Source: a virus
DNA: 22,574 nucleotides
Virus record (IMG/VR): IMGVR_UViG_3300035698_006941
Location: 1-22,574 of that record
Reading direction: 5' to 3' (one strand)
Shown here: positions 1 through 6,682 of the stretch, in pieces
How the letters are laid out: every line of letters starts with the position of its first letter
Position numbering within the stretch: the stretch's first letter is position 1
Notes under the pieces: generated by a model
The model's input: the letters and a program-made list of their open reading frames with translations, nothing else
What the model was told of the DNA's origin: nothing
The model's database searches: none
Program-made: the position numbers and the translations under genes

Positions 1-1092
1 AGCCATTTCCCAGAGCTGGTGGCGCTTGTCCACGATAGCTGGGATCTCATCGATGTTCGGGCGGATCTCAATACCTTCATAGACCTGACCGAACCAGGCT
101 TTCCAGTCTTCGACGATCATCTGCAGCAGCGGGAGAACAGTGTCTTCCCAGAATGCGCGACGAGCTTCTTTGTAATTCGAGTACGTGTTGTCGCCGGGGA
201 TACCGAGAAGCTGTGGTGGCACACCGAAGCCGAGTGAGATGTCACGCGCGGCGGCGAGCTTGGCCTCGATGATCCCCATGTCGGTTGGGCTCATGCCCAT
301 CTGCTGCCACGTCAAACCGCCTTCAAGCAGCATCGGACGGCCTGCGTTTTTGGCGCCGCTGTACTGCTCTTCGAGCTGAGCCTTGGCGCGATTGAACTCC
401 TCGGTCGACAGCGCGCGGTCGCCTTTGACGATAAGAGCGCCTGAAGGCCGCGCGCTGTTTTGCAACAGCGACTGCAGCCATGCCATCCCAGCGTTTGACT
501 GGTCGATCGCGTATGCAGTCGCCTCGACCGGGCTCAAGCCGTAGGTGTCATGCAGCGGATGGAACGCCTTCAAGTGGCGCACGTCACAGGTGAACTTGCG
601 GTCGTCGAACTCCCATGTCCGGGCCGACTTGTTGTTGACGCGATACTGGTAGTGTTCCGGGAAACCGTTCGCGTTGAGCGTGACGGTCATGCGGTCGGGG
701 CGAAGCTGGTACAGCTCGCGGATATTCTTGCCCGCTGTGACGCGCTCCTCGTACCCGTTGCCCGAGATCAGGTAGTACCCGATCTTGGCGTGCAGATACT
801 CCGACTTCGATTGCATCGGGTTCGGGCGTTTGATCAGGGTAAGGAGCGGGTGGGTCGTGATCTCGCGCTCACCTTGGAACGCTAGGAACTCGACCGACGC
901 GACGGCTTCGGCGATCTTATTGATCGCCTGATACGCGACGACGTTCTGCGTGTACGCTTCTTTGGCAAACGAGCCATAGTCGCGCGGCGTCCAGACGGGT
1001 TGGCCTGGATTCAAGACGATAGTCGACTGCGCGAGGCTCGCCTTGGTGGCGACGATCGGCGCGCGCTGGGCGAATGGGTTGTACCAAGCCAT
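1..1092 (-). CDS. HK97-family phage portal protein (partial, C-terminus beyond window)
   Basis: The minus-strand frame is open from an ATG at 1092 to the left edge, giving about 364 residues. They read as an HK97-type portal: an N-terminal MAWYNPFAQR, then a YQAINKIAEAVASVEF segment, a HPLLTLIKRPNP segment, a long YHPL-type core, and the typical GIIEAKLAAARDISLGFGVP and LGIPGDNTYSNYKEARRAFW motifs. Portals form the dodecameric ring at one capsid vertex through which DNA is packaged. An AGGAG box sits 6 bases before the ATG, which overlaps the TGA of the terminase gene by one base (TGATG), so translation is probably coupled. The match to the family is strong. The missing end lies outside the window. 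Confidence 0.93.
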   Translation of the reverse strand, partial: MAWYNPFAQRAPIVATKASLAQSTIVLNPGQPVWTPRDYGSFAKEAYTQNVVAYQAINKIAEAVASVEFLAFQGEREITTHPLLTLIKRPNPMQSKSEYLHAKIGYYLISGNGYEERVTAGKNIRELYQLRPDRMTVTLNANGFPEHYQYRVNNKSARTWEFDDRKFTCDVRHLKAFHPLHDTYGLSPVEATAYAIDQSNAGMAWLQSLLQNSARPSGALIVKGDRALSTEEFNRAKAQLEEQYSGAKNAGRPMLLEGGLTWQQMGMSPTDMGIIEAKLAAARDISLGFGVPPQLLGIPGDNTYSNYKEARRAFWEDTVLPLLQMIVEDWKAWFGQVYEGIEIRPNIDEIPAIVDKRHQLWEMA

Positions 1093-2318
1093 CAAAGGCT
1101 CCTAATCGATGGTGCCGCGCGCTTACGGATGAGCGGCGCGAGCGCGTATCGGATTGCGTCGATGTAGTGATTGAATGCGTCGACGATGTCGGGCAGCACG
1201 TCGCCGGATAGCCGGTCGACCTTGTACGAATAGGCGCGCATCTCGTCGGCGGTGTTGGTGCAGCGTGGGTGCACGATGATCGCGCAAAATGAACGCATGA
1301 ATTGGACGCCGTCCTCGACCGAGCCCGGCCATTTGTCGACGGCTTCGGTGCGTGGGAGGTCGTGGCGTTTTAGGTAGCTGATGCTCTCGGGACGGGCGCT
1401 GTCCCAGCGCGTGGTGTGGCGTTCGAACTGCGGAATCGCGCTGCACAGGAAAGCGGGCGTGTGATCGAGTTCGAGGCCGGTGCGCCCCGCCTCGCGTTCG
1501 ACGTACAGGCACTCGTCCTTGATCCAGCACCGCACGGCGGCGGTCGGGTCTTGACTGAATCCAAAGTCGCCGCCTTGGTACGGGCCGTCGAACGTCTTGT
1601 CGGCCTCGAACTCCTCGACACGGAACTTGTCGGCGAACACCTGCGCCTTGCTGATCCGGAGATACGCGCCCTCCCATATCCACTGGTAGGTCGCGTCGTC
1701 GAGGCGCGCTTGGTCGGCGAGGCGCAGCCGGTCAAGCTCGACCGGGAAAAACGGGTTATCGCGCCAGTTCATCTCGACGGTGAGCGTGCCGGGCATCGGA
1801 TCGACGCGGAACCGTTTGTCGACAGGCGAGCCGGGCTTGCGCGGATTCCACAGCGCCCACACTTCCGACTTCGGGCGGCGCATGACGGTCGGCAGCAGTG
1901 CCTCCCATGAGTGCTCGGGTACGTCCTCGGCTTCCTCGATCACGGTGAGATCGACCTGCGCCATCGATTTGATGGAGCCGATCGAGTGCCGCAAACCGCG
2001 AAAAAAGAACTCCGTACCGTTCGCGCCCCGGATGTACTCGGCGCCGACGTCGTAGTGCGCGGCCAAGAATGGACGCGCCTCGATCGCCGATTTCAGCTCG
2101 GCGTGAAAGCTCTCGCGGATGCTGGCCTGGAACTCGCGGGTGGTGAGTACTCGCATAGGTTCGCACCAGCCCCACACAGCGGCCATCAGGGCGGCGTTGT
2201 ACGACTTCGAGCTACCCCGGCCCCCGTGGATCGCTCTCGCCGGTACAGAGCCCCGTGGAGGGCCGAACAGTGGCACGAGCTTGGGTGGTATCTGGATGTC
2301 GACGGAGCCGTCAAGCAT
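1092..2318 (-). CDS. Phage terminase large subunit (PBSX/Terminase_3 type)
   Basis: A 408-residue packaging motor, the usual length for the family. The N-terminal ATPase carries Walker A GGRGSSKS at residues 32-39 and Walker B VIEEAE at about 126-131. The C-terminal RNase H-like nuclease shows GGDFGFSQDPTA (Asp251), WDSARPESI (Asp306) and a final acidic DAFNHYIDAIRYAL segment. It cuts concatemeric DNA and drives it through the portal. The ATG at 2318 overlaps the end of the small terminase gene by 8 bases and its own stop overlaps the portal start, so the three genes form a packaging operon. No strong ribosome site precedes the ATG, which fits translational coupling to TerS. All motifs expected of an active enzyme are present. 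Confidence 0.95.
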   Translation of the reverse strand: MLDGSVDIQIPPKLVPLFGPPRGSVPARAIHGGRGSSKSYNAALMAAVWGWCEPMRVLTTREFQASIRESFHAELKSAIEARPFLAAHYDVGAEYIRGANGTEFFFRGLRHSIGSIKSMAQVDLTVIEEAEDVPEHSWEALLPTVMRRPKSEVWALWNPRKPGSPVDKRFRVDPMPGTLTVEMNWRDNPFFPVELDRLRLADQARLDDATYQWIWEGAYLRISKAQVFADKFRVEEFEADKTFDGPYQGGDFGFSQDPTAAVRCWIKDECLYVEREAGRTGLELDHTPAFLCSAIPQFERHTTRWDSARPESISYLKRHDLPRTEAVDKWPGSVEDGVQFMRSFCAIIVHPRCTNTADEMRAYSYKVDRLSGDVLPDIVDAFNHYIDAIRYALAPLIRKRAAPSIRSL

Positions 2319-2904
2319 TAGGCGGCGCCCCCATCGCTGCGGCGACGATATTCACGACGCGGGGCTGCAGGGTGCCGTCTGGATTGTTGAGGTCGAGGCC
2401 GGCCGTTTCTTTCCACCCGGCGCGCGTCTTGAGGAAAAACGTGATTGCCTGTGTGTCGCCTTTGCGGCATTTTTGGACGAGATGCCCGACGATTTCGTTC
2501 GTCAATTCAAACATGCCGTGAGCGAGTTCTTGCGAGTAACGCGCCTTAAGCGTGCTGGCGTCGATGCCCAGCGCCATCGCGATTTTGCTGTGCGGTGTAC
2601 CCATCGTCACGGCGCGCTGCACGTACTCGCGCTCGTTGTCCTCGGGCAGATGTTCGTAGCTGCTACCCTGTGGGGCGATCGCGCCGCCCGCGTTCACCGG
2701 CATCAATCCCCGCGCTAATGCGAGTTCGTCCTTGTACTTACGTTTTAAAGTCGGGACTGAGATGGTTAACGTGCGCGCGGTTTCCGATTGAGATTTCCCG
2801 GCCGTAATCATGTCGTAGACGACTTGACGCGACTCGTCGGTCGGCGTGTGGCGTATCCCACCCCGAGCTGCGTTCGTTGCGTTGCGTGTGGCGATGTCGC
2901 CCAC
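2311..2904 (-). CDS. Phage terminase small subunit with two HTH repeats
   Basis: The protein has 197 residues when started at GTG 2904, which has an AGAGGG ribosome site 6 bases upstream. The frame is open to a GTG at 3030, but that codon lies inside the predicted -10 box and would not be transcribed. Residues 37-60 (SQSETARTLTISVPTLKRKY) and 103-126 (PHSKIAMALGIDASTLKARY) are two related helix-turn-helix units. The C-terminus contains AITFFLKTRAGWKE, typical of small terminases of this class. TerS binds the packaging site and regulates TerL. It is first in the leftward packaging operon, and its promoter carries the phage-wide operator element. Function is inferred from the C-terminal motif and the position before TerL. 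Confidence 0.85.
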   Translation of the reverse strand: MGDIATRNATNAARGGIRHTPTDESRQVVYDMITAGKSQSETARTLTISVPTLKRKYKDELALARGLMPVNAGGAIAPQGSSYEHLPEDNEREYVQRAVTMGTPHSKIAMALGIDASTLKARYSQELAHGMFELTNEIVGHLVQKCRKGDTQAITFFLKTRAGWKETAGLDLNNPDGTLQPRVVNIVAAAMGAPPNA

Positions 2905-3023
2905 GGTTGTCCCTCTTTTCGGTCTAGGCTCATCGATCGAACTGCTCGCCGTTTGCTCTCCGCTTGATGGTCTGATCGTGATCGGAGCGTCGGCTGCGGT
3001 GTTCGGTTCGGTGTGCCTAGACC
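2905..3023 (-). promoter_or_regulatory. 5' leader of the packaging operon, closed by a 9-bp inverted repeat
   Basis: GGTCTAGGC (2921-2929) and GCCTAGACC (3015-3023) are perfect complements flanking an 85-base interior. The predicted transcription start lies at about 3020, just past the -10 box. The RNA could therefore begin near one arm and be closed by the other arm a few bases before the AGAGGG ribosome site. This could modulate TerS translation or RNA stability. It is a geometric inference and no known riboswitch was recognised. Confidence 0.35.
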
Positions 3024-3026
3024 AAA

Positions 3027-3060
3027 TCACTACTCGCGTTTGGCTCTCAACGCAAGTACT
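3027..3060 (-). promoter_or_regulatory. Promoter/operator of the packaging operon (site O1)
   Basis: On the minus strand, -35 TTGCGT (3050-3055) and -10 TAGTGA (3027-3032) are separated by 17 bases. Two facing 12-base half-sites cover them: ACTACTCGCGTT (3029-3040) and AACGCAAGTACT (3049-3060), 8 bases apart. The same 12-8-12 layout occurs at 3486-3517. The arrangement suggests a dimeric repressor blocking RNA polymerase at the terminase/portal operon. Confidence 0.6.
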
Positions 3061-3112
3061 TTTATTCGGGGTGTGCGCTATTGTCGCAGTCGTTGAGAAT
3101 TAGCCTCCCCGT

Positions 3113-3448
3113 TTACCAGCTATCGCGGTCGGGGTTTGCGAGTAGTTCGTCGACGCGGACCGCCAGAACGTCGCGCAGAAGGTCGGAAGCACTGCGCGCA
3201 GTCTCCGCCTCGACGACGGCATACGCCGCCGTGAGGTCTCCCCCGTTCGCCGCCATGAGTCGTTCGAACAGCGCCATGCGTTCGTCGTTGGCTGACAGAT
3301 CGTTCACGGTCAAATAAATCAACACTTTGGCGACCGTCAGCGCCAACAGGGCGACGACCTCGTCGGGGCCTGTGCGGCGCGTCCTGGGCGGGCCGAGCAG
3401 AGCATCCACCGCCTCCCGCGTCAGCGCGCGGCGTTCTTCATCGGTCAT
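3113..3448 (-). CDS. Hypothetical phage protein, 111 aa
   Basis: The ATG at 3448 is preceded by a perfect AGGAGG ribosome site and by promoter O2 at 3484-3512, so the gene is almost certainly expressed. The 111-residue product begins MTDEERRALTREAVDALLG, has a hydrophobic middle stretch (about residues 28-47, VVALLALTVAKVLIYLTVND), and is otherwise predicted helical and acidic. I do not recognise the family. It lies between the origin-like region and the packaging operon with its own operator, so it may be a regulator or an accessory to packaging. The middle stretch is too short and mixed to call a membrane segment with confidence. Confidence 0.7.
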   Translation of the reverse strand: MTDEERRALTREAVDALLGPPRTRRTGPDEVVALLALTVAKVLIYLTVNDLSANDERMALFERLMAANGGDLTAAYAVVEAETARSASDLLRDVLAVRVDELLANPDRDSW

Positions 3449-3483
3449 CGGTCGAACCTCCTGGATCTGTCTCCCGTGCTCGG

Positions 3484-3517
3484 ACTGTACTCGCGTTTCG
3501 CATTCAACGCGAGTACT
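3484..3517 (-). promoter_or_regulatory. Promoter/operator upstream of the 3113-3448 gene (site O2)
   Basis: Minus-strand -10 TACAGT (3484-3489) lies 17 bases from a weak -35 TCGCGT (3507-3512). Half-sites TGTACTCGCGTT (3486-3497) and AACGCGAGTACT (3506-3517) form an inverted pair 8 bases apart, the same geometry as O1. The start codon of the gene it serves is about 36 bases downstream. Confidence 0.6.
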
Positions 3518-3543
3518 TTGCCAACCGGGGCTCGTTTTCCAAG

Positions 3544-3561
3544 ATGTTCAATTTTGAACAT
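3544..3561. repeat. 18-bp palindrome ATGTTCAA-TT-TTGAACAT
   Basis: A perfect inverted repeat (8-bp arms, 2-bp centre) in the non-coding stretch. Its GTTCAA/TTGAAC core recurs at 3714-3719, 3880-3893 and 3904-3911, flanking and entering the GCGGGACGG cluster. Likely a protein-binding site associated with the candidate origin. Confidence 0.6.
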
Positions 3562-3649
3562 TTCCGCATTCGTGCCTCGCTGAGTGCTCGCGGGTGCGTG
3601 CGCCAAGTGAAGACATTTAGTCCGACTACGTCTTGTTTCGCGTACCTCC

Positions 3650-3871
3650 CCGTCCCGCATCGGTAGGGTAAACCCTATACCGATTTGCGGGACGGATGCG
3701 GGACAGGTCGATTTTTGAACGCGGGACGAACGCGGGACGGGACACCCCTGTTTTATCCTTGTATTTCAATGGTTTAACTTTCCCGTCCCGCGCGTCCCGC
3801 GTTCGTCCCGCGTTTTTGCGGGACGGGCTAAAAACAGGTTTGGGGACGGTTTGGGGACGGGCGCGGGACGG
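3650..3871. repeat. Cluster of about 12 GCGGGACGG repeats in both orientations; candidate replication origin
   Basis: Copies or near-copies of GCGGGACGG on the plus strand start at 3687, 3698, 3721, 3732, 3818, 3842, 3853 and 3863. On the minus strand, CCGTCCCGC-type copies start at 3650, 3783, 3791 and 3804. Some form hairpins. 3650-3669 pairs imperfectly with 3672-3695 around an AGGGT-AA-ACCCT centre, and 3804-3811 pairs perfectly with 3818-3825. A more AT-rich segment (about 3745-3780) lies between the sets. No convincing gene covers 3449-3921. The cluster sits directly downstream of the primase-helicase gene, so iterons of a replication origin are the best guess. A transcriptional control region is the alternative. 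Confidence 0.55.
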
Positions 3872-3872
3872 A

Positions 3873-3917
3873 GAAAACGGTTCAAATTTGAACAATGTTG
3901 AGATTTGAACCGTTTTC
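3873..3917. repeat. Perfect 15-bp inverted repeat with internal 14-bp palindrome
   Basis: GAAAACGGTTCAAAT (3873-3887) and ATTTGAACCGTTTTC (3903-3917) are exact complements 15 bases apart. Inside, GTTCAAATTTGAAC (3880-3893) is itself a perfect palindrome, so two alternative cruciforms are possible. It begins 5 bases beyond the primase stop codon. It lacks a GC-rich stem followed by a T run, so a protein site or origin element is likelier than an intrinsic terminator. Confidence 0.6.
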
Positions 3918-3921
3918 CGGG

Positions 3922-6051
3922 TTAAAATCCGCAGCCATCCGCCGTCGGATCGTCCGTAGGCGTTATGCGTCCGAGCGCGTCGGCGGGGACGTGGACAAGG
4001 CCTTTGTCCCGGAGTCGTAGCAGGGTGTTGCTCACCTGCTTTCGACGCGCGTCGTGATCATCGGCCCACACGCCTGGAGGTTCCGCGTCGACGATCGCGG
4101 ACAGTGCCTCCCGGCTGACCTCACCCTCGCCGACGATGATCGCGTACAGCGCAGCCTGCACCCCTCTGAGCTTGGTGGCGGCGGAGCCCTCGGTCTCGCC
4201 GCTGCGTGCCTCGGTCTCCTCGAACACGAGGCTCGACGCCTCGCCCGAACCGACCTCAGTCGCTTTGAACCACTTATCGGGCGGCTCAGCCGCGTCCTTC
4301 ATCTTTGTACAGACCATCTTGACCAGCCCCGAGTCCTCCCGGTCGAGCCGGTGTGCGCTGTCAAGCGCCCCGTGGATGGCTGAGGCGCCCCGCACGCGTT
4401 CTTTATGCTGCGTGCCGGTGTGGTGGATGATGAGCCCGGCGCAGCCGTAACGATTCTGCACGTCCGCCGCGTTCGACATAACGGCCATCATGTCCGTGTT
4501 GCTGTTCTCGTCGGCAGTGTTGTTGCGGGCGAGCGTATCGAACACGACCAGCCCGAGGCCGCCGAACCGCTTTGCGAACTCGTCCAACACGGGCAACACC
4601 GCCTTGATGGCCTCGCGGTCCGAGAGGTTAACCGGCCCCGAGGTAAAACCCAGGGGGACGGCGTGCGCGAGGCCGTGGTGCTGGCGCCATGCGGCCGCCC
4701 GAGCGCGCAGGCCGTGCCGCCCCTCGCCTGCTACATAAACGACGGCGCTCTGCTTGACCGGCCGCCCGTGCCACTCCCGGCCCGAGGCGATGTGATACGC
4801 CATGTCGACCGCGATGAAGGACTTATAGGAGCCGGGGTCGCCGTACAGCGCGGAGGACTCACCCCGCACCACATAGCCGTCAACCAACCAATCAGGCGGC
4901 GAGAAGTCTGCCGAGAACGCGTCCTCGTCTTCGATCGAGAACGCGGCGCGCTTTGGTTTGGTGGTCGGCGCATCTTCGACGACGCCGAAGTCGGTCGTGC
5001 CGTCCGCTGTCGGATCATAGTCCGGGTACCGGTATTCCCCGGCGTTAATCCAGTGTTGTAGTGTGCGGAGCGTGGCCTTGCGCCCGCCCCCGTTGCCTCG
5101 TTTGGCCCGTTCCCACCGAGCACGGAACCCGGCCGCGTGCCACTTGGCGCCCGCTTTTGCCCACTCTAAGAGTATCTCGCGACAGGCGTTCGACCCGTCG
5201 AACTCATCGCAGGCCGCCTTGATGACGACGTCGAACTTGTCGCCCTCCATGTCCGGGTCGAGCTTGGTCAACATCTCGCGCAGATCATCGAGCGACGCCC
5301 CGAACTTCGGCTCGACGAGGAATGTGTCCTCGGGGTCACGGTCCGGCTGCGGTGAGTCGCTTGACGGCGCGGACCTGTCCTTTTTGGGCCGATGCGGCAC
5401 CAACTCAGGCGTGGCGGCTGCGATCCGGTTGAACTCCTCCGCGATCAAAACGCAATGCTCACGGGTGATCAGGGGCAGGTCCGCCCGATCGACGTCTGCG
5501 AGTTCCGGCCCGTCGTAAGTGTACGCCACCTTGGTCTCGGGGTGAGTCGCGTAGGCGACAAACTGCCGACCCTCGCCGGACATAAACTCCACGCTCTGCT
5601 CGTCCAGGCTCAGATCATCCGGGTCGACCCACTTCGCCGTCGGCGGGTGCGCGATCGTGTCGTCGCACCGGTAGACGAGTATGACGCGAGGCGCGCGGCC
5701 TATCCGCCGCACACCCCGGCCGAGCAAGTCCTCGACGAAGCGGATCATGTGGGCGACGACGGACGGATGGCTTATGTCAAGGTCGACGCCGCACACGCCG
5801 CGCCCGAACACGCCGACCCCGGTGATCTGTGGATCATCTATCCAGTTCAGCACCTGTTGGTGACTTGACGGATCGCCCCGCGCCGCCCGGTCCGCGTCGT
5901 GTCTCAGCGCAACTTGATCGGTCTGCCATTTGCCTCGGACGGGGTACTTGTGCCCGGTCACAATCGAGGTGATGTCGTACCCCCGCGCGAGCAGCCGGTG
6001 CCCGTGCGATGCCATAAAGTCCGGGTACGTCGTTTCGGGGGTGTCTTTCAT
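3922..6051 (-). CDS. Fused primase-polymerase and RepA-like replicative helicase
   Basis: A 709-residue replication protein. Residues about 10-215 form a bifunctional primase/polymerase (archaeo-eukaryotic primase) domain with GVDLDI (Asp90, Asp92) and a downstream EFMSGEGRQFVAYATHPET block. Residues about 285-340 (WAKAGAKWHAAGFRARWERA) resemble a PriCT linker. Residues about 385-600 are a RecA-fold helicase of the AAA_25/RepA type, with Walker A GDPGSYKS at 404-411, Walker B LVVFDTL at 501-507, and IIHHTG and RGASAI motifs. A C-terminal winged-helix-like segment follows. It probably unwinds and primes phage DNA at the adjacent repeat cluster. The frame is open to GTG 6141, but that codon abuts the -10 box, so ATG 6051 is preferred. 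A short upstream ORF with a ribosome site overlaps this ATG. Confidence 0.92.
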   Translation of the reverse strand: MKDTPETTYPDFMASHGHRLLARGYDITSIVTGHKYPVRGKWQTDQVALRHDADRAARGDPSSHQQVLNWIDDPQITGVGVFGRGVCGVDLDISHPSVVAHMIRFVEDLLGRGVRRIGRAPRVILVYRCDDTIAHPPTAKWVDPDDLSLDEQSVEFMSGEGRQFVAYATHPETKVAYTYDGPELADVDRADLPLITREHCVLIAEEFNRIAAATPELVPHRPKKDRSAPSSDSPQPDRDPEDTFLVEPKFGASLDDLREMLTKLDPDMEGDKFDVVIKAACDEFDGSNACREILLEWAKAGAKWHAAGFRARWERAKRGNGGGRKATLRTLQHWINAGEYRYPDYDPTADGTTDFGVVEDAPTTKPKRAAFSIEDEDAFSADFSPPDWLVDGYVVRGESSALYGDPGSYKSFIAVDMAYHIASGREWHGRPVKQSAVVYVAGEGRHGLRARAAAWRQHHGLAHAVPLGFTSGPVNLSDREAIKAVLPVLDEFAKRFGGLGLVVFDTLARNNTADENSNTDMMAVMSNAADVQNRYGCAGLIIHHTGTQHKERVRGASAIHGALDSAHRLDREDSGLVKMVCTKMKDAAEPPDKWFKATEVGSGEASSLVFEETEARSGETEGSAATKLRGVQAALYAIIVGEGEVSREALSAIVDAEPPGVWADDHDARRKQVSNTLLRLRDKGLVHVPADALGRITPTDDPTADGCGF

Positions 6052-6083
6052 CGGCCGCACCGGGGTGTGTTTGTTCTGTCCAC
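6048..6083 (-). CDS. Possible 11-codon leader ORF coupled to the primase start
   Basis: GTG at 6083 has an AAAGGTGA ribosome site about 5 bases upstream and encodes an 11-residue peptide starting VDRTNTPRCGR. Its TGA overlaps the primase ATG (ATGA). The primase ATG itself has only a weak ribosome site, so ribosomes delivered by the leader could re-initiate on it. No product function is implied. The codons may be no more than the ribosome path. Confidence 0.35.
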   Translation of the reverse strand: MDRTNTPRCGR

Positions 6084-6141
6084 GGATCACCTTTCTGTGA
6101 GGGGGTTCGGGGGTGAGCGCGGTCCCGCGCCCGAACTGCAC

Positions 6142-6170
6142 ACAGTACTCGCGATCACGCGAGTACTCAA
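6142..6170 (-). promoter_or_regulatory. Primase promoter with overlapping operator (site O3)
   Basis: Minus strand: -35 TTGAGT (6165-6170), 17-base spacer, -10 TACTGT (6142-6147). The spacer and -10 lie within a perfect inverted repeat, AGTACTCGCG (6144-6153) facing CGCGAGTACT (6158-6167), 4 bases apart. The half-site matches the other operators but the spacing is tighter. The transcript would start near 6135, about 85 bases ahead of the ATG. Confidence 0.7.
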
Positions 6171-6203
6171 CTAAAATAAATCTCGTTTGTTTCTCGAAAT
6201 TAA

Positions 6204-6232
6204 TTGCTCGTTAAGCTGTTCTGCGCTAGAGT
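6204..6232 (+). promoter_or_regulatory. Promoter of the 6268-7945 operon
   Basis: TTGCTC (6204-6209), 17 bases, TAGAGT (6227-6232). The spacer contains GTTAAGCTGTTCTGCGC, very like GTTAACTGTTCTCGCG at the promoter before the 10150 gene, which suggests a shared second regulatory box. It is divergent from the primase promoter O3 about 60 bp away. Confidence 0.55.
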
Positions 6233-6267
6233 GCTTGCATTGAGGAACAGTAACGAGGATCAAGTAG

Positions 6268-6486
6268 ATGTTTGATGCACCGATCGAAGCCCCCGCCACC
6301 ACCCACCAAGACCGACAGATCGCGCTCTACTCGGTCGAAGTCAGTAACGGCTTGCGCACCTTCGACGTCCTTGTGCCCGCCGCCAGCGCCACCGAGGCGA
6401 TGATCCAGGCCGAGGAAACCGTCACCCTCGCGACCCGCGAGATGTACCACTACACCGGCCGTTTCACGTTCGCGGCCCTTCACTAA
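6268..6486 (+). CDS. Hypothetical phage protein, 72 aa
   Basis: ATG 6268 is preceded by an AACGAGGATCAAGTAG leader containing a GAGG ribosome site. The product has 72 residues, with IALYSVEVSNGLRTFDVLVPAASATEAMIQAEE in the middle, predicted as a small alpha/beta fold, and a hydrophobic, aromatic C-terminus (MYHYTGRFTFAALH). I do not recognise the family, though it has the look of small early-region phage proteins. It heads a five-gene plus-strand operon (6268-7945) reading toward the immunity region. Nothing suggests a membrane segment or catalytic site. Confidence 0.65.
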   Translation: MFDAPIEAPATTHQDRQIALYSVEVSNGLRTFDVLVPAASATEAMIQAEETVTLATREMYHYTGRFTFAALH

Positions 6487-6511
6487 GTCGTTGTTTTATA
6501 GGATAGAGTAA

Positions 6512-6682
6512 ATGCGCACCCCTGATGACACCCCACGACTGGCCGCCCGGTTCGCCCCGGTCACGCCGCCTCCGCCTGAGATCGACTACCGCGATCCAGC
6601 AACCGTCGTTCTGCTCGCCGCTTGCCTCGTAACATGGTTCGCGATGGGCTTCATGGCCGCCGTAAAATGGGGCGTGCACTGA
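6512..6682 (+). CDS. Small single-span membrane protein, 56 aa
   Basis: ATG 6512 follows an AGGATAGAG ribosome site. The 56-residue product has a proline-rich N-terminus (RFAPVTPPPPEIDYRDP) followed by a hydrophobic helix (about residues 33-53, TVVLLAACLVTWFAMGFMAAV) and a short KWGVH tail. One inner-membrane segment is likely. Its TGA overlaps the ATG of the next gene by one base, which supports a real translated frame. Function unknown. Small membrane peptides in this position of phage genomes can be exclusion or host-takeover factors, but nothing here shows that. Confidence 0.6.
   Translation: MRTPDDTPRLAARFAPVTPPPPEIDYRDPATVVLLAACLVTWFAMGFMAAVKWGVH

Noticed and set aside
2145-2156. Operator-like AGTACTCGCATA inside TerL, and similar GTACTCGCG in TerS (2623-2631)
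   Set aside because: They lie within coding sequence without a nearby promoter and can arise from ordinary Glu-Tyr or Ser-Thr codons.
3445-3660. 71-residue minus-strand ORF
   Set aside because: It spans promoter/operator O2, so most of it would not be transcribed, and it has no ribosome site.
3544-3666. 40-residue plus-strand ORF starting inside the 3544 palindrome
   Set aside because: No ribosome site and no promoter; coding looks incidental.
3650-3871. CRISPR array
   Set aside because: Repeats are short, in both orientations and irregularly spaced, with no spacers of constant length and no cas genes.
3626-3895. 89-residue minus-strand ORF across the repeat cluster
   Set aside because: Its codons are made of the GCGGGACGG repeats, the product is low-complexity, there is no ribosome site, and hairpins run through it.
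4054-5868. Several plus-strand ORFs opposite the primase gene
   Set aside because: GC-rich antisense shadows; the minus frame carries all recognised domains.
6622-6681. Longer start for the DUF2786-like gene
   Set aside because: No ribosome site; the ATG at 6682 overlaps the preceding stop and begins the conserved sequence.
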